This document shows, piece by piece, positions 43,477 through 50,820 of a stretch of 64,000 bases of DNA. Position numbers and translations under genes: made by a program. Within the stretch, counting starts at the first letter, position 1. The number at the start of each line of letters is the position of its first letter. The notes under the pieces are model-generated. The model saw only the letters and a list, made by a program, of their open reading frames with translations, searched no databases and had not been told where the DNA came from. Source of the DNA: Candidatus Heimdallarchaeota archaeon (GTDB lineage: Archaea > Asgardarchaeota > Heimdallarchaeia > Heimdallarchaeales > Heimdallarchaeaceae); the NCBI GenBank assembly GCA_030603365.1, contig JAUVXV010000005.1, positions 152,063 through 216,062 of the forward strand. The letters run 5' to 3'.

Positions 43477-44517
43477 ATGAATCCGGAAGATGAAGCAATA
43501 TTATTCCAAGAAACATTTGATATCATATTTCATGAGAGTATGGATATGATATTTATTATTAATACTGATGGAATAATACTGGATTCTAATATTCAAGCAT
43601 GTAGGTATCTAGGAGTAACTCTAAAGAATCTTCTGCAAAAAGAGTTAAGAAAATTTGTTAAAGAAAGGAAACAATTTAGAGAATTTCTTGAATCAACTAT
43701 TTCTGAAGGTTCAAAAGTCGGACAGTTCTCCTTTTCAACCAAAGATGGAAAAGAAATCTCATTTCATGTTTCTGCTACTTTAATTAAGACAGAGAATATT
43801 AGTTACTTAGTCTTACTTTGTAGAGATATTCAAGATATACTAGATTCAGCTTCTCAAAGAAAATTCTTTTTCGATTTATTCCAACACGATCTTCTAAATA
43901 ATCTGCATGCAGAAGTAGGTTATCTCGATTTCTTTAAACGTTTATACAAACAGAACAAATGGGAAGGAGAAACTGTAGAACAGCTTATCGAAAAAATGAG
44001 AGAAATAATGGTAAGATCAATATATCTAGTTCAAAATGCTAATATCAATCTTCTACTGCAAGAAGAAAGATCTCTATCAAAACAAAAAATAGAAGATGTT
44101 CTAAATCATAGTTTAAGGTACCTCAGTAGCTTTTTCTCAAGAAGGATTAAAGCAGAAATTACTCATATGGCGGATGTAATTGTTTTAGGTGATGAATATC
44201 TCTATAGAATCTTTGTTAATCTCATTGTCAGGATGCTTGAATATACTGACGAGAACATCAAGGTTGAAATCTATGTCACAAGACCCCGAAGTGATAAAGT
44301 AAATATTAAAATGCACTTTGAAGGAGTTATACTTTCTACTGATGCTAAAACAGAGATTCTGGAAATTGCTGCATTAGATAGAAAAAAGCTAGACGTTGCA
44401 GTAACTCAAAGTATGTTAGATAGATATGAGATGAAACTTAAGATTGAATATGTGAAGAGACTAGGGGAGACAGTAGGAACAAGGATAACTGTTTCAGCTC
44501 CGGTTTTTGATGGTTAA
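43477..44517 (+). CDS. PAS-domain protein with degenerate histidine-kinase core
   Basis: This 346-residue soluble protein has a PAS domain (about 15-120: MDMIFIINTDGIILDSNIQA, then LGVTLKNLLQKEL). A dimerisation helix pair follows with FQHDLLNNLHAEVGYLDFFK, a plausible phospho-accepting H-box. In the ATPase region the N-box is reduced (FVNLIVRMLEYTDENIK), and no DxGxG or G-rich lid is present; that region reads MHFEGVILSTDAK. It closes with GTRITVSAPV, the end strand of HATPase_c. It may bind signals through PAS without kinase activity, or act as a phosphotransfer partner. No response regulator lies nearby. Confidence 0.75.
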   Translation: MNPEDEAILFQETFDIIFHESMDMIFIINTDGIILDSNIQACRYLGVTLKNLLQKELRKFVKERKQFREFLESTISEGSKVGQFSFSTKDGKEISFHVSATLIKTENISYLVLLCRDIQDILDSASQRKFFFDLFQHDLLNNLHAEVGYLDFFKRLYKQNKWEGETVEQLIEKMREIMVRSIYLVQNANINLLLQEERSLSKQKIEDVLNHSLRYLSSFFSRRIKAEITHMADVIVLGDEYLYRIFVNLIVRMLEYTDENIKVEIYVTRPRSDKVNIKMHFEGVILSTDAKTEILEIAALDRKKLDVAVTQSMLDRYEMKLKIEYVKRLGETVGTRITVSAPVFDG

Positions 44518-44581
44518 TCTATTTTTGTATAATAGATACTTGATTTAAATGTAAAATAAACAAAAGGTGAAGAAATAAAAT

Positions 44582-46162
44582 CTAGTTTACTTTTTCCCGA
44601 AATAAAACAAATTTAAATTTCCTCCCCCTCTTCATAATGATAGTTATGATTGGAAATAACCATAAGAGGGATATTGAATAGTCAAGAGTGGTTATAGTTG
44701 GAGTTGGAGTTGGAGTTGGAGTTGGAGTTGTCTCTTCAACATATCTGAATGATAAAGGTGAAGGATAGAGATCAGCATTGTTCGCAGAACCATCTATCAG
44801 GTAGCTATCAGAATTTGTCATATTAGTCCAATAATTACCAGTAAATGTTTCTAGATTAGACCAACTATTGTAATCACCATTGTCAAACCCTTGAGAATAT
44901 CCATCATTAGTACCATAGAGATTGTTTTCAACGAAATCATTTAGATAAATTGTATTATTATCAGAGTCAAGAAGCTGAACACCATATCTCTCATTCTGTT
45001 CCAATATGTTGAAAGTTATTTTGTTTACAACTGAATAACGCAAAATAATTCCAATTATGTTTTTGGAAATAGTATTATTAGATATAACTTTGAGTCTTGA
45101 ATCATAAAATCTGATTCCAAAGACATTATGAGAAATTAAATTATTAACTATAGTTGATTCTACTTTTGATTCAGCTCTATACAAATCTCGTAAATAGATG
45201 CCACAATCACCATTGGAACTAAACACATTATTCTCTAATCTAAGATACTTACAACCAAACATTTGGATTCCATGCTTTTTATTAAATGAACAAATGTTGT
45301 CTGTGATGTTAGATTTTTTAGTCCCATAGCAGTTAATACCACTAGCTCCATTATAGCACAAATAATTGTTTATTATCTTAAGTCTGTGAGAATGTGAAGT
45401 AGATATTCCCTCTGAATTTCTTGTACATCTGTTTTCAAGAATTTCAGCATAATTACAATAATTTATAGATATACTGCTACCAATTCCTTCACTACAGTTG
45501 TTTCTTTCAATAATTGTATATGGAGATTCCTCAGCAATTATCCTTGAACAGTTGTTGTTAGAAATATTGGTGTACTCTGATTTAATGATTTTAATGGAAC
45601 TTAGCTTGATGTAATTGTGGTCTATGAAACTTTTTGGAGATTTAATTGCATAAATAGCAGTTATATTAGGAGATATAATATTGTAACGTACTGAAGATGA
45701 GTTTGTTTCATCAATGAATATTCCAATATTTGTACAATTATGCAGAACATTATACTCAATTAATGAAGTACTCTCGCTTACATTAGTAACACGAATACCA
45801 GCTGTGCCAGTAACAAAGCAATTTCTAATGGTGAAATGTTTTGTAGTATTTGAAATCCTTATTCCTACATCGGAAAGGGTAGAAATTCTGAAATTTTCAA
45901 TGATAAAGGGATGAGATTCATTCCCATATCCTGTAAAATTATGTGATAATAAATCTTGATCAGAAAGGATGTTAATTGGTTTATGGTCAATAAGGTCACT
46001 AAAACGATAATTAACTGTTGAAGAAGAATCACTTGTATTTTCAGGGTTTGAGATTTCTAGAAAAGTTCCCGGACTTGAATTCACTTGGTTGTTAGGATTA
46101 AAAGGAATGTAATTGAAAAACAACAATAAAAGTACAATTGTAATCCAAGTATCTTTCTTCAT
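44582..46162 (-). CDS. Secreted NosD-like beta-helix protein with Thr-Pro linker and membrane anchor
   Basis: This 526-residue protein has a signal peptide (WITIVLLLLFFNYIPF). The recurrent entry segment GYGNESHPFIIENFRI is followed by a right-handed beta-helix (about 90-440) built of coils such as NNYLCYNGASGINCYGTKKS. It closes with an uncoiled cap (FTGNYWTNMTNSDSYLID) seen in the other beta-helix proteins. The linker TPTPTPTPTPT comes from a hexanucleotide repeat (44697-44730). A membrane helix (LLWLFPIITIIM) and tail KRGRKFK follow. NosD/CASH proteins bind or cleave extracellular carbohydrate; no catalytic residues can be assigned here. Confidence 0.85.
   Translation of the reverse strand: MKKDTWITIVLLLLFFNYIPFNPNNQVNSSPGTFLEISNPENTSDSSSTVNYRFSDLIDHKPINILSDQDLLSHNFTGYGNESHPFIIENFRISTLSDVGIRISNTTKHFTIRNCFVTGTAGIRVTNVSESTSLIEYNVLHNCTNIGIFIDETNSSSVRYNIISPNITAIYAIKSPKSFIDHNYIKLSSIKIIKSEYTNISNNNCSRIIAEESPYTIIERNNCSEGIGSSISINYCNYAEILENRCTRNSEGISTSHSHRLKIINNYLCYNGASGINCYGTKKSNITDNICSFNKKHGIQMFGCKYLRLENNVFSSNGDCGIYLRDLYRAESKVESTIVNNLISHNVFGIRFYDSRLKVISNNTISKNIIGIILRYSVVNKITFNILEQNERYGVQLLDSDNNTIYLNDFVENNLYGTNDGYSQGFDNGDYNSWSNLETFTGNYWTNMTNSDSYLIDGSANNADLYPSPLSFRYVEETTPTPTPTPTPTITTLDYSISLLWLFPIITIIMKRGRKFKFVLFREKVN
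44697..44730 (-). repeat. GTTGGA hexanucleotide repeat encoding a Thr-Pro linker
   Basis: There are 5.7 exact copies of GTTGGA on the + strand. On the coding strand they specify alternating Thr and Pro. The same repeat in the same role occurs at 48569-48601. Copy number could vary by slippage and change linker length in 2-residue steps without a frameshift. Confidence 0.8.
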
Positions 46163-46391
46163 CAAGATAAATATTATGTCAATATATATATAATAATGAT
46201 TGCGAGACAGAATTAATACAATCTTATGAACATTATATTTTTACTTAGAAATATATTTCGTATTCAAAGCGTTTTAATCTTCCACTCGAAATATGGGTGG
46301 TCCCTTCTTAATAAGAACCCCATCTAAAAAGAGAGTTTACAATAAGGTAGGGTAGAAAAGATGTAAGGCATTAAGATAACTATGAAAATGG

Positions 46392-46634
46392 CTAGATTGA
46401 AGTTGCTCTCTTTTGCTCACTTCTTTTTCTTACAAATGGGACTATAAACACAAGGATAGAAATAAGAAGTACTACTCCTGAAGCGATCGCTCCACCAACA
46501 AAGAAGATCCCAAACCAATCATTGTCACTAGCGATAATGAATGCAATCATCGAGCCTAAACTGATCAAACAGAGGATTGATCCAACGATTAATCTCCAAT
46601 AATTTTTAAGAAATGGAATTATTACATCTGTCAT
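46392..46634 (-). CDS. Small two-helix membrane protein
   Basis: This 80-residue protein has two transmembrane helices (about 14-35 and 43-68) joined by a short acidic loop (ASDNDWFG), then a basic tail (VRKRSEQKRATS). The pattern SLGSMIAFII...IASGVVLLISILVFI matches SIGSAIVCIR...ISGGIFLVSSLSMLI at the C-terminus of the beta-helix protein at 46734, and a similar small gene lies at 48139. It seems to be a stand-alone form of that domain, coded just downstream of the fused form on the same strand. Function unknown. Confidence 0.6.
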   Translation of the reverse strand: MTDVIIPFLKNYWRLIVGSILCLISLGSMIAFIIASDNDWFGIFFVGGAIASGVVLLISILVFIVPFVRKRSEQKRATSI

Positions 46635-46733
46635 CTTATTAACTTGGTAAAGGAAGTATTTCAGTCTTATGTGAATTGATTAATTAGATAATAGCCAAAT
46701 AAAACAAGAAACTGGTTTATGTCCAGAATGTAG

Positions 46734-47834
46734 CTAGATTTTAGACACTTTCTTTTCTTTCCTTACTTTCACTAATGTAACTATCAGCATTGAGAGAGAA
46801 GAAACAAGAAATATTCCTCCAGAGATGGCTATAATTAACCAACCAACAATATCTTCAGGTGATACTACGAATAAAAATCGTATGCATACAATTGCAGAAC
46901 CTATTGAGATAACCCCCAAAATGACTATGATCCAGATGAATCGTTTCCTTTTCCTTTTCCTTTTTTGTAAATCTTCTTCTGACATTTTGGCTATACGAAG
47001 ATGTCTTTCTGCTTTTCGTTTGCGATAATTCGGAATCACTGTATTTTTAGTGTAGGGAACAGCATACTTAGGTACTACAAACGCTAGAATAGCAACAATA
47101 ACTAGTAGAGGTAGGACAATAGAGAGTATTGTCATAGTAATAGGATTAGGACAGCTCTGAGCTCTATTCAAGGGATATAAATCTTTAGAATGAGCTTTAC
47201 CATCAATTTTATACGTGCATTTATCTCCCAAATCTGACCAATAATTACCTTCTTTTGTCTCAGGGTCATACCAAGTGTTCTTATTTCCCCCCCTATCATA
47301 AGCTTGAGAAAAACCACGATAAGATCCTCCTAAGTTATTGTCTACAAAGTTATTATGATGAATAAGAATGTTATCAGAATAGTGAATATTGATACCGTAT
47401 TCACCGTTGTTGCTAAAAGTGTTGTTAATGACAGTTGCTGTACCATCAGCTACATGACCGATATAAATGCCATAGCCTTCAGCTTCAACATAGCAGTTAC
47501 GAACAGTAAAATATTTCGTTGGACCACTAATATAAATGCCAGTATGACTCGTTGTTGTAATATTGTAACCTTCAATAACATAGGGATCTTCAGCTGTTCC
47601 TGAACCAGGAAAACCGAGTGTTATAAAATCATAATCAGAATCTATATCAATTGCTGCATGAGGTGTTAAATCAAAAGAAAGAGGATTTTCTAGCATTGAA
47701 GCAGAATTCTTAGTTATTTGGCACATGTTTTCAGTGAATGTAGTGGTAAAAAGCACCACACCAATAAAAGATACTAGTAGAGTTAATGATATTGCAGTAG
47801 TTAGTTTATTTATGAGAAAATTTCTCCTTTTCAT
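46734..47834 (-). CDS. Secreted NosD-like beta-helix protein with C-terminal two-helix membrane module
   Basis: This 366-residue protein has a signal peptide or anchor (LTTAISLTLLVSFIGVVLF). GFPGSGTAEDPYVIEGYNI leads into a short beta-helix (about 70-185; TKYFTVRNCYVEAEGYGIYI) and the cap TKEGNYWSDLGDKCTYKIDG. Helix PITMTILSIVLPLLVIVAIL follows. A cytoplasmic basic stretch (RKRKAERHLRIAKM, RKRKRKR) then leads to two more helices (about 295-350). The first two thirds match the protein at 56922 closely (KYFxVRNCYVxAE, YPLNRAQ-CxNP), so the two are paralogs; this one lacks the zinc ribbon and most coils. It probably displays a carbohydrate-binding helix outside while its tail reaches the cytoplasm. 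Confidence 0.82.
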   Translation of the reverse strand: MKRRNFLINKLTTAISLTLLVSFIGVVLFTTTFTENMCQITKNSASMLENPLSFDLTPHAAIDIDSDYDFITLGFPGSGTAEDPYVIEGYNITTTSHTGIYISGPTKYFTVRNCYVEAEGYGIYIGHVADGTATVINNTFSNNGEYGINIHYSDNILIHHNNFVDNNLGGSYRGFSQAYDRGGNKNTWYDPETKEGNYWSDLGDKCTYKIDGKAHSKDLYPLNRAQSCPNPITMTILSIVLPLLVIVAILAFVVPKYAVPYTKNTVIPNYRKRKAERHLRIAKMSEEDLQKRKRKRKRFIWIIVILGVISIGSAIVCIRFLFVVSPEDIVGWLIIAISGGIFLVSSLSMLIVTLVKVRKEKKVSKI

Positions 47835-47964
47835 TTTCTTACCTCAGATAGTGTATCATTAATTCTACATAATTATCAGTAATAAGTTTTAGTATATTTA
47901 AGAGAAATAGAAGAAAATAAATAGTGAAGTTGAACAGATTAGGTTTCTTGAGTTGTATAGTTAC

Positions 47965-48120
47965 TCATATTTGAATGATTATTTTTCTTCTTCTTCGTAT
48001 TTTTACTATAAGATAAACAATAGCATAAATTATCAGCATAATAGAGAAGACAAGACCTGGAAATACAAAGACTCCGTTTTCTTCTAAAGCAACAAAGAAA
48101 TCGTTGAAAAAATAACCATC
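47965..48120 (-). pseudogene. Open fragment of a small membrane protein without a start codon
   Basis: A 51-codon minus-strand frame ends at TGA (47965-47967). It reads FFVALEENGVFVFPGLVFS, then IMLIIYAIVYLIVKIRRRRK: a membrane helix with a basic tail like the other anchors here. It is opened directly by a stop codon (48121-48123) and has no usable start. In the next frame an ATG begins a short hydrophobic peptide (MVIFSTISLLL) that stops quickly. A frameshifted small membrane gene is the simplest reading. It lies between the beta-helix gene and the small two-helix gene. Confidence 0.35.
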
Positions 48121-48138
48121 TTAACAGTGCTTATGACT

Positions 48139-48387
48139 CTAGCTATTTTCATTCACTACTTTTTTAACCTTTCTTGATTTTTGCACAGTCTTACCAGCTA
48201 TAATTCCGAAAATTAAAAATCCTATTCCTGAACCAACTGCACCCATAACCATAAAAATCTTTGAAAATTCACTTTGTTCTCCTATTTGGATAATAAATAC
48301 TATCATCGAGCTAAGTGCGAACAGAGAAATTATTATTGGAATGACTAACATCCAATTAATTCTGAAAAATAGAATGTCTTCACTCAT
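48139..48387 (-). CDS. Small two-helix membrane protein
   Basis: ATG at 48387 is chosen over GTG at 48396, giving 82 residues. Two transmembrane helices (WMLVIPIIISLFALSSMIVF and IFMVMGAVGSGIGFLIFGII) are joined by an acidic loop (GEQSEFS). A basic tail (KTVQKSRKVKKV) follows. It is a relative of the small protein at 46392 and of the C-terminal module of the beta-helix protein at 46734 (shared LxSMIxFII and GAxxSG). Function unknown. Confidence 0.55.
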   Translation of the reverse strand: MSEDILFFRINWMLVIPIIISLFALSSMIVFIIQIGEQSEFSKIFMVMGAVGSGIGFLIFGIIAGKTVQKSRKVKKVVNENS

Positions 48388-48471
48388 CTTATTCACTAAA
48401 AGAAAGAAATATATTAAATTTATGTTGAGAAGAAAAATTGAAAAAAAAGAAGAGAGAAAATCTAGCTTGTT

Positions 48472-50223
48472 CTAGATTCTTGATGATTTCCTTTTTTTAA
48501 GATAAATAGACGTTAATCCAAATATAATTACTATTACTATAGCTCCGATTCCTATACTATTTTCTTTAGTTGGAGTTGGAGTTGGAGTTGGAGTTGGAGT
48601 TAATGGCTCAAAGTAGACATGTTGACAATTGGAGAGAGAGCTGTTCCCAGCAAAGTTTCCAGCAACAACAACATAGAAGTAGAATCCTTCAGAAGGTACA
48701 GTATCAATATAATCACTTGAGGAAACAGTAGTAAGTGGTACGAGTCCTTCTACAGACCAGATGCAAGAGGTAGAACGATAAACAAAGTAAGTGGTTGCTC
48801 TTGGTACGTTACTCCAATTTAGATTTACAGTGTCATTTTCAGTAGGATTAGGAACAATAGAAGCTAGTTCAGGAGCAGTAGGGGAACATACTAAACGTTT
48901 ATAGAAAATATCCCAATCTGTTCCCGCATTAGCATAATTAGTTTCATCCTGCCACGTTATATGTACATTCCCTAAAATGTCGACTGCAAGAGAAGGATCA
49001 AAAGAACGATCTGTACTTTCTGTGGAAACCACCTCAGTAGTGGTCCATGAGCATGTAGAAGCCTCCCAGCGTTTGTAGAAGATATTATAAACTTCCCATG
49101 TTATATGGACATTCCCTGCAGAATCCACTGTAAGAGAAGGAGAGAGAGAATCATAAGTGCTTTCTGTGGAAATGACTTCTGTGGTGGTCCAGGAAGAGGA
49201 AGAAGCGTTCCAGTATTTATAGAAAATATCAGCATCTGTTCCACTCCCAGCATAATCAGACCAATCGTCCCATGCTATATGCACATTCCCTAAAGTGTCG
49301 ACAGCAAGAGAAGGAATTAAATTTGCATAATCTGTACTTTCTGTGGAGACGACTTCTGTCATAGCCCAAGTGGAGGTAGAAGCGTTCCATCGTTTGTAGA
49401 AAATATCCCCATCAGTTCCACTCCCAGCATAATCAGTTTGATCATACCACGCTATGTGTATATTTCCATCAGTATCCACTGCAAGAGATGGATGGACAGA
49501 ATGATTTGTACTTTCTGTGGAGACGACTTCTGTCGTTGTCCATGAGGAGGTAGAAACCTCCCATCGCTTGTAGAAAATATCAATATCTGCTCCACTCCCA
49601 GCATAATCAGTCCAATCATACCATGATATATAGACATCCCCTAAAGTATCCACTGCAAGAGAAGAAGATTCAGAATCACCTGTACTTTCGGTAGAAACAA
49701 CTTCTGTCGTTGTCCATGAGGAGGTAGAAACCTCCCATCGCTTGTAGAAAATATCAATATCTGCTCCACTCCCAGCATAATCAGTATAATCCTGCCACGT
49801 TATATGGACATTTCCTGTAGAATCCAGTGCAAGAGATGGATAGATAGAATGATTTGTACTTTCTGTGGAGACAACTTCTGTCGTGATCCATGAGTATGTA
49901 GAAGCCTCCCATCGTTTATAGAAAATATCCCCATCTGTTCCACTCCCAGCATAATCAGTTAGATCATACCACGCTATGTGGACATTTCCAGCAGAATCCA
50001 GTGCAAGAGATGGAAGGATAGAATGATTTGTACTTTCTGTGGAAACCACCTCTGTTGTATTCCATTTCCAAGTATATTGATCTAAGGAATCTATGGTATA
50101 GTAATTATTTTTTTCCTCTACTAGAGCTATAATGTTAAGAGTATTAATAGATGAAGTACTTATTAAAAAACCAATAATGAGAAAACTTATACACATAAAT
50201 AGTTTCGTTCTTTTCTTTTTCAT
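48472..50223 (-). CDS. Secreted seven-repeat beta-propeller protein with Fn3-like domain and membrane anchor
   Basis: This 583-residue protein has a signal peptide (about 1-30) and seven tandem repeats of about 58 residues (56-444). Each repeat contains TTEVVSTEST, PSLAVDxxGNVHIAW, DYAGSGTDxDIFYKRW and SSSW, like BNR/sialidase-type propeller blades. The sixth repeat is short by about 10 residues. A fibronectin type III-like domain follows (about 445-535; NLNWSNVPRATTYFVYRSTS). The linker TPTPTPTPTPT leads to a membrane helix and tail KKRKSSR. Seven repeats fit a closed seven-bladed propeller, probably a ligand-binding surface protein. No catalytic residues are apparent. Confidence 0.88.
   Translation of the reverse strand: MKKKRTKLFMCISFLIIGFLISTSSINTLNIIALVEEKNNYYTIDSLDQYTWKWNTTEVVSTESTNHSILPSLALDSAGNVHIAWYDLTDYAGSGTDGDIFYKRWEASTYSWITTEVVSTESTNHSIYPSLALDSTGNVHITWQDYTDYAGSGADIDIFYKRWEVSTSSWTTTEVVSTESTGDSESSSLAVDTLGDVYISWYDWTDYAGSGADIDIFYKRWEVSTSSWTTTEVVSTESTNHSVHPSLAVDTDGNIHIAWYDQTDYAGSGTDGDIFYKRWNASTSTWAMTEVVSTESTDYANLIPSLAVDTLGNVHIAWDDWSDYAGSGTDADIFYKYWNASSSSWTTTEVISTESTYDSLSPSLTVDSAGNVHITWEVYNIFYKRWEASTCSWTTTEVVSTESTDRSFDPSLAVDILGNVHITWQDETNYANAGTDWDIFYKRLVCSPTAPELASIVPNPTENDTVNLNWSNVPRATTYFVYRSTSCIWSVEGLVPLTTVSSSDYIDTVPSEGFYFYVVVAGNFAGNSSLSNCQHVYFEPLTPTPTPTPTPTKENSIGIGAIVIVIIFGLTSIYLKKRKSSRI
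48569..48601 (-). repeat. GTTGGA hexanucleotide repeat encoding a Thr-Pro linker
   Basis: There are 5.5 exact copies of GTTGGA on the + strand, placed between the Fn3-like domain and the membrane helix. It is the same repeat in the same role as at 44697-44730 in an unrelated surface protein. Confidence 0.8.
48892..50058 (-). repeat. Seven tandem propeller repeats of about 174 bases
   Basis: Seven in-frame copies of a unit of about 174 bases (58 codons) encode propeller blades. Repeats 2 and 3 share long identical stretches at DNA level (the segment around tctgctccactcccagcata appears at about 49585 and 49760), so recent unequal exchange or conversion is likely. The sixth copy has an in-frame deletion of about 30 bases. 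Confidence 0.85.
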
Positions 50224-50583
50224 AATATTGACCTATTTTTTTGATTCTTTATTTGTTTGAACTCAAACAAAATTTCTTGAATCGTGTACGATTGGTGTTA
50301 AGAATAAAAACATTATGCATTTACCTCCTCAATGTTAAGTAACCCTTTATTGTTGACACTTAACCAAGATGTGTTACTTAGATTATTGAGTTAAAATAAA
50401 CTCTAGAAAAGAAGAGTAAATTTTTGTGAAGTTTAGTTATGTTAAATTTGGATAAAAACCTCCAATATCTAAACTTTCTGAAGTTCAAACGATAATTTTA
50501 TAAAAGAATCAAACAATTGGAACAAAATTAGAAACTTGGATGCGTCCAAATTTTCATTATGTGGTTAGAAGTGGGTTATTATA
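50224..50583. other. 360-base region between divergent surface-protein and feo genes
   Basis: No gene is seen. An inverted pair GTTAAGT (50334-50340) and ACTTAAC (50358-50364) lies mid-region; a further GTGTTAAG is at 50296-50303 and TGTTACTTA near 50372. These might be operator sites for the iron uptake genes or the propeller gene. A TATA-like ttttataaaa (about 50493-50502) points toward feoA, which would then have a leader of about 60 bases. AT-rich throughout. Confidence 0.4.
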
Positions 50584-50808
50584 TTGTCCAACAAGAAATA
50601 TCTAATTGATATGAAAGAAAAAAGTATCATTATTATTTCATCGATTCGCGCCGGACAAAAAGCTCACCGTTTTCTAGCTGAATTGGGAATTCATTCTGGT
50701 GAGAAAGTTAAAGTTGTGAAAAATGACTCAGGTCCAGTTATTTTAGAAGTTAAAGGTACTCGTGTAGCTATAGGTAGAGGATTAGCAGGAAAAATCGAAG
50801 TAAATTAG
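50584..50808 (+). CDS. feoA: FeoA-like ferrous iron transport protein A
   Basis: This 74-residue SH3-like protein has SIRAGQKAHRFLAELGIHSG, then EKVKVVKNDSGPVILEVKGT and RVAIGRGLAGKIEV, the complete FeoA fold. FeoA is a small cytoplasmic partner of the FeoB Fe2+ channel. The start is taken as TTG at 50584; ATG at 50611 would remove nine residues before the first strand and is also possible. It ends 12 bases before feoB, so the two form an operon. Confidence 0.92.
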   Translation: MSNKKYLIDMKEKSIIIISSIRAGQKAHRFLAELGIHSGEKVKVVKNDSGPVILEVKGTRVAIGRGLAGKIEVN

Positions 50809-50820
50809 GATTGATTTTCA

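Noticed and set aside
48892..50058. Regular repeats that might suggest a CRISPR array or satellite DNA
   Set aside because: The 174-base period is in frame, the repeats are coding from end to end, and there are no unique spacers.
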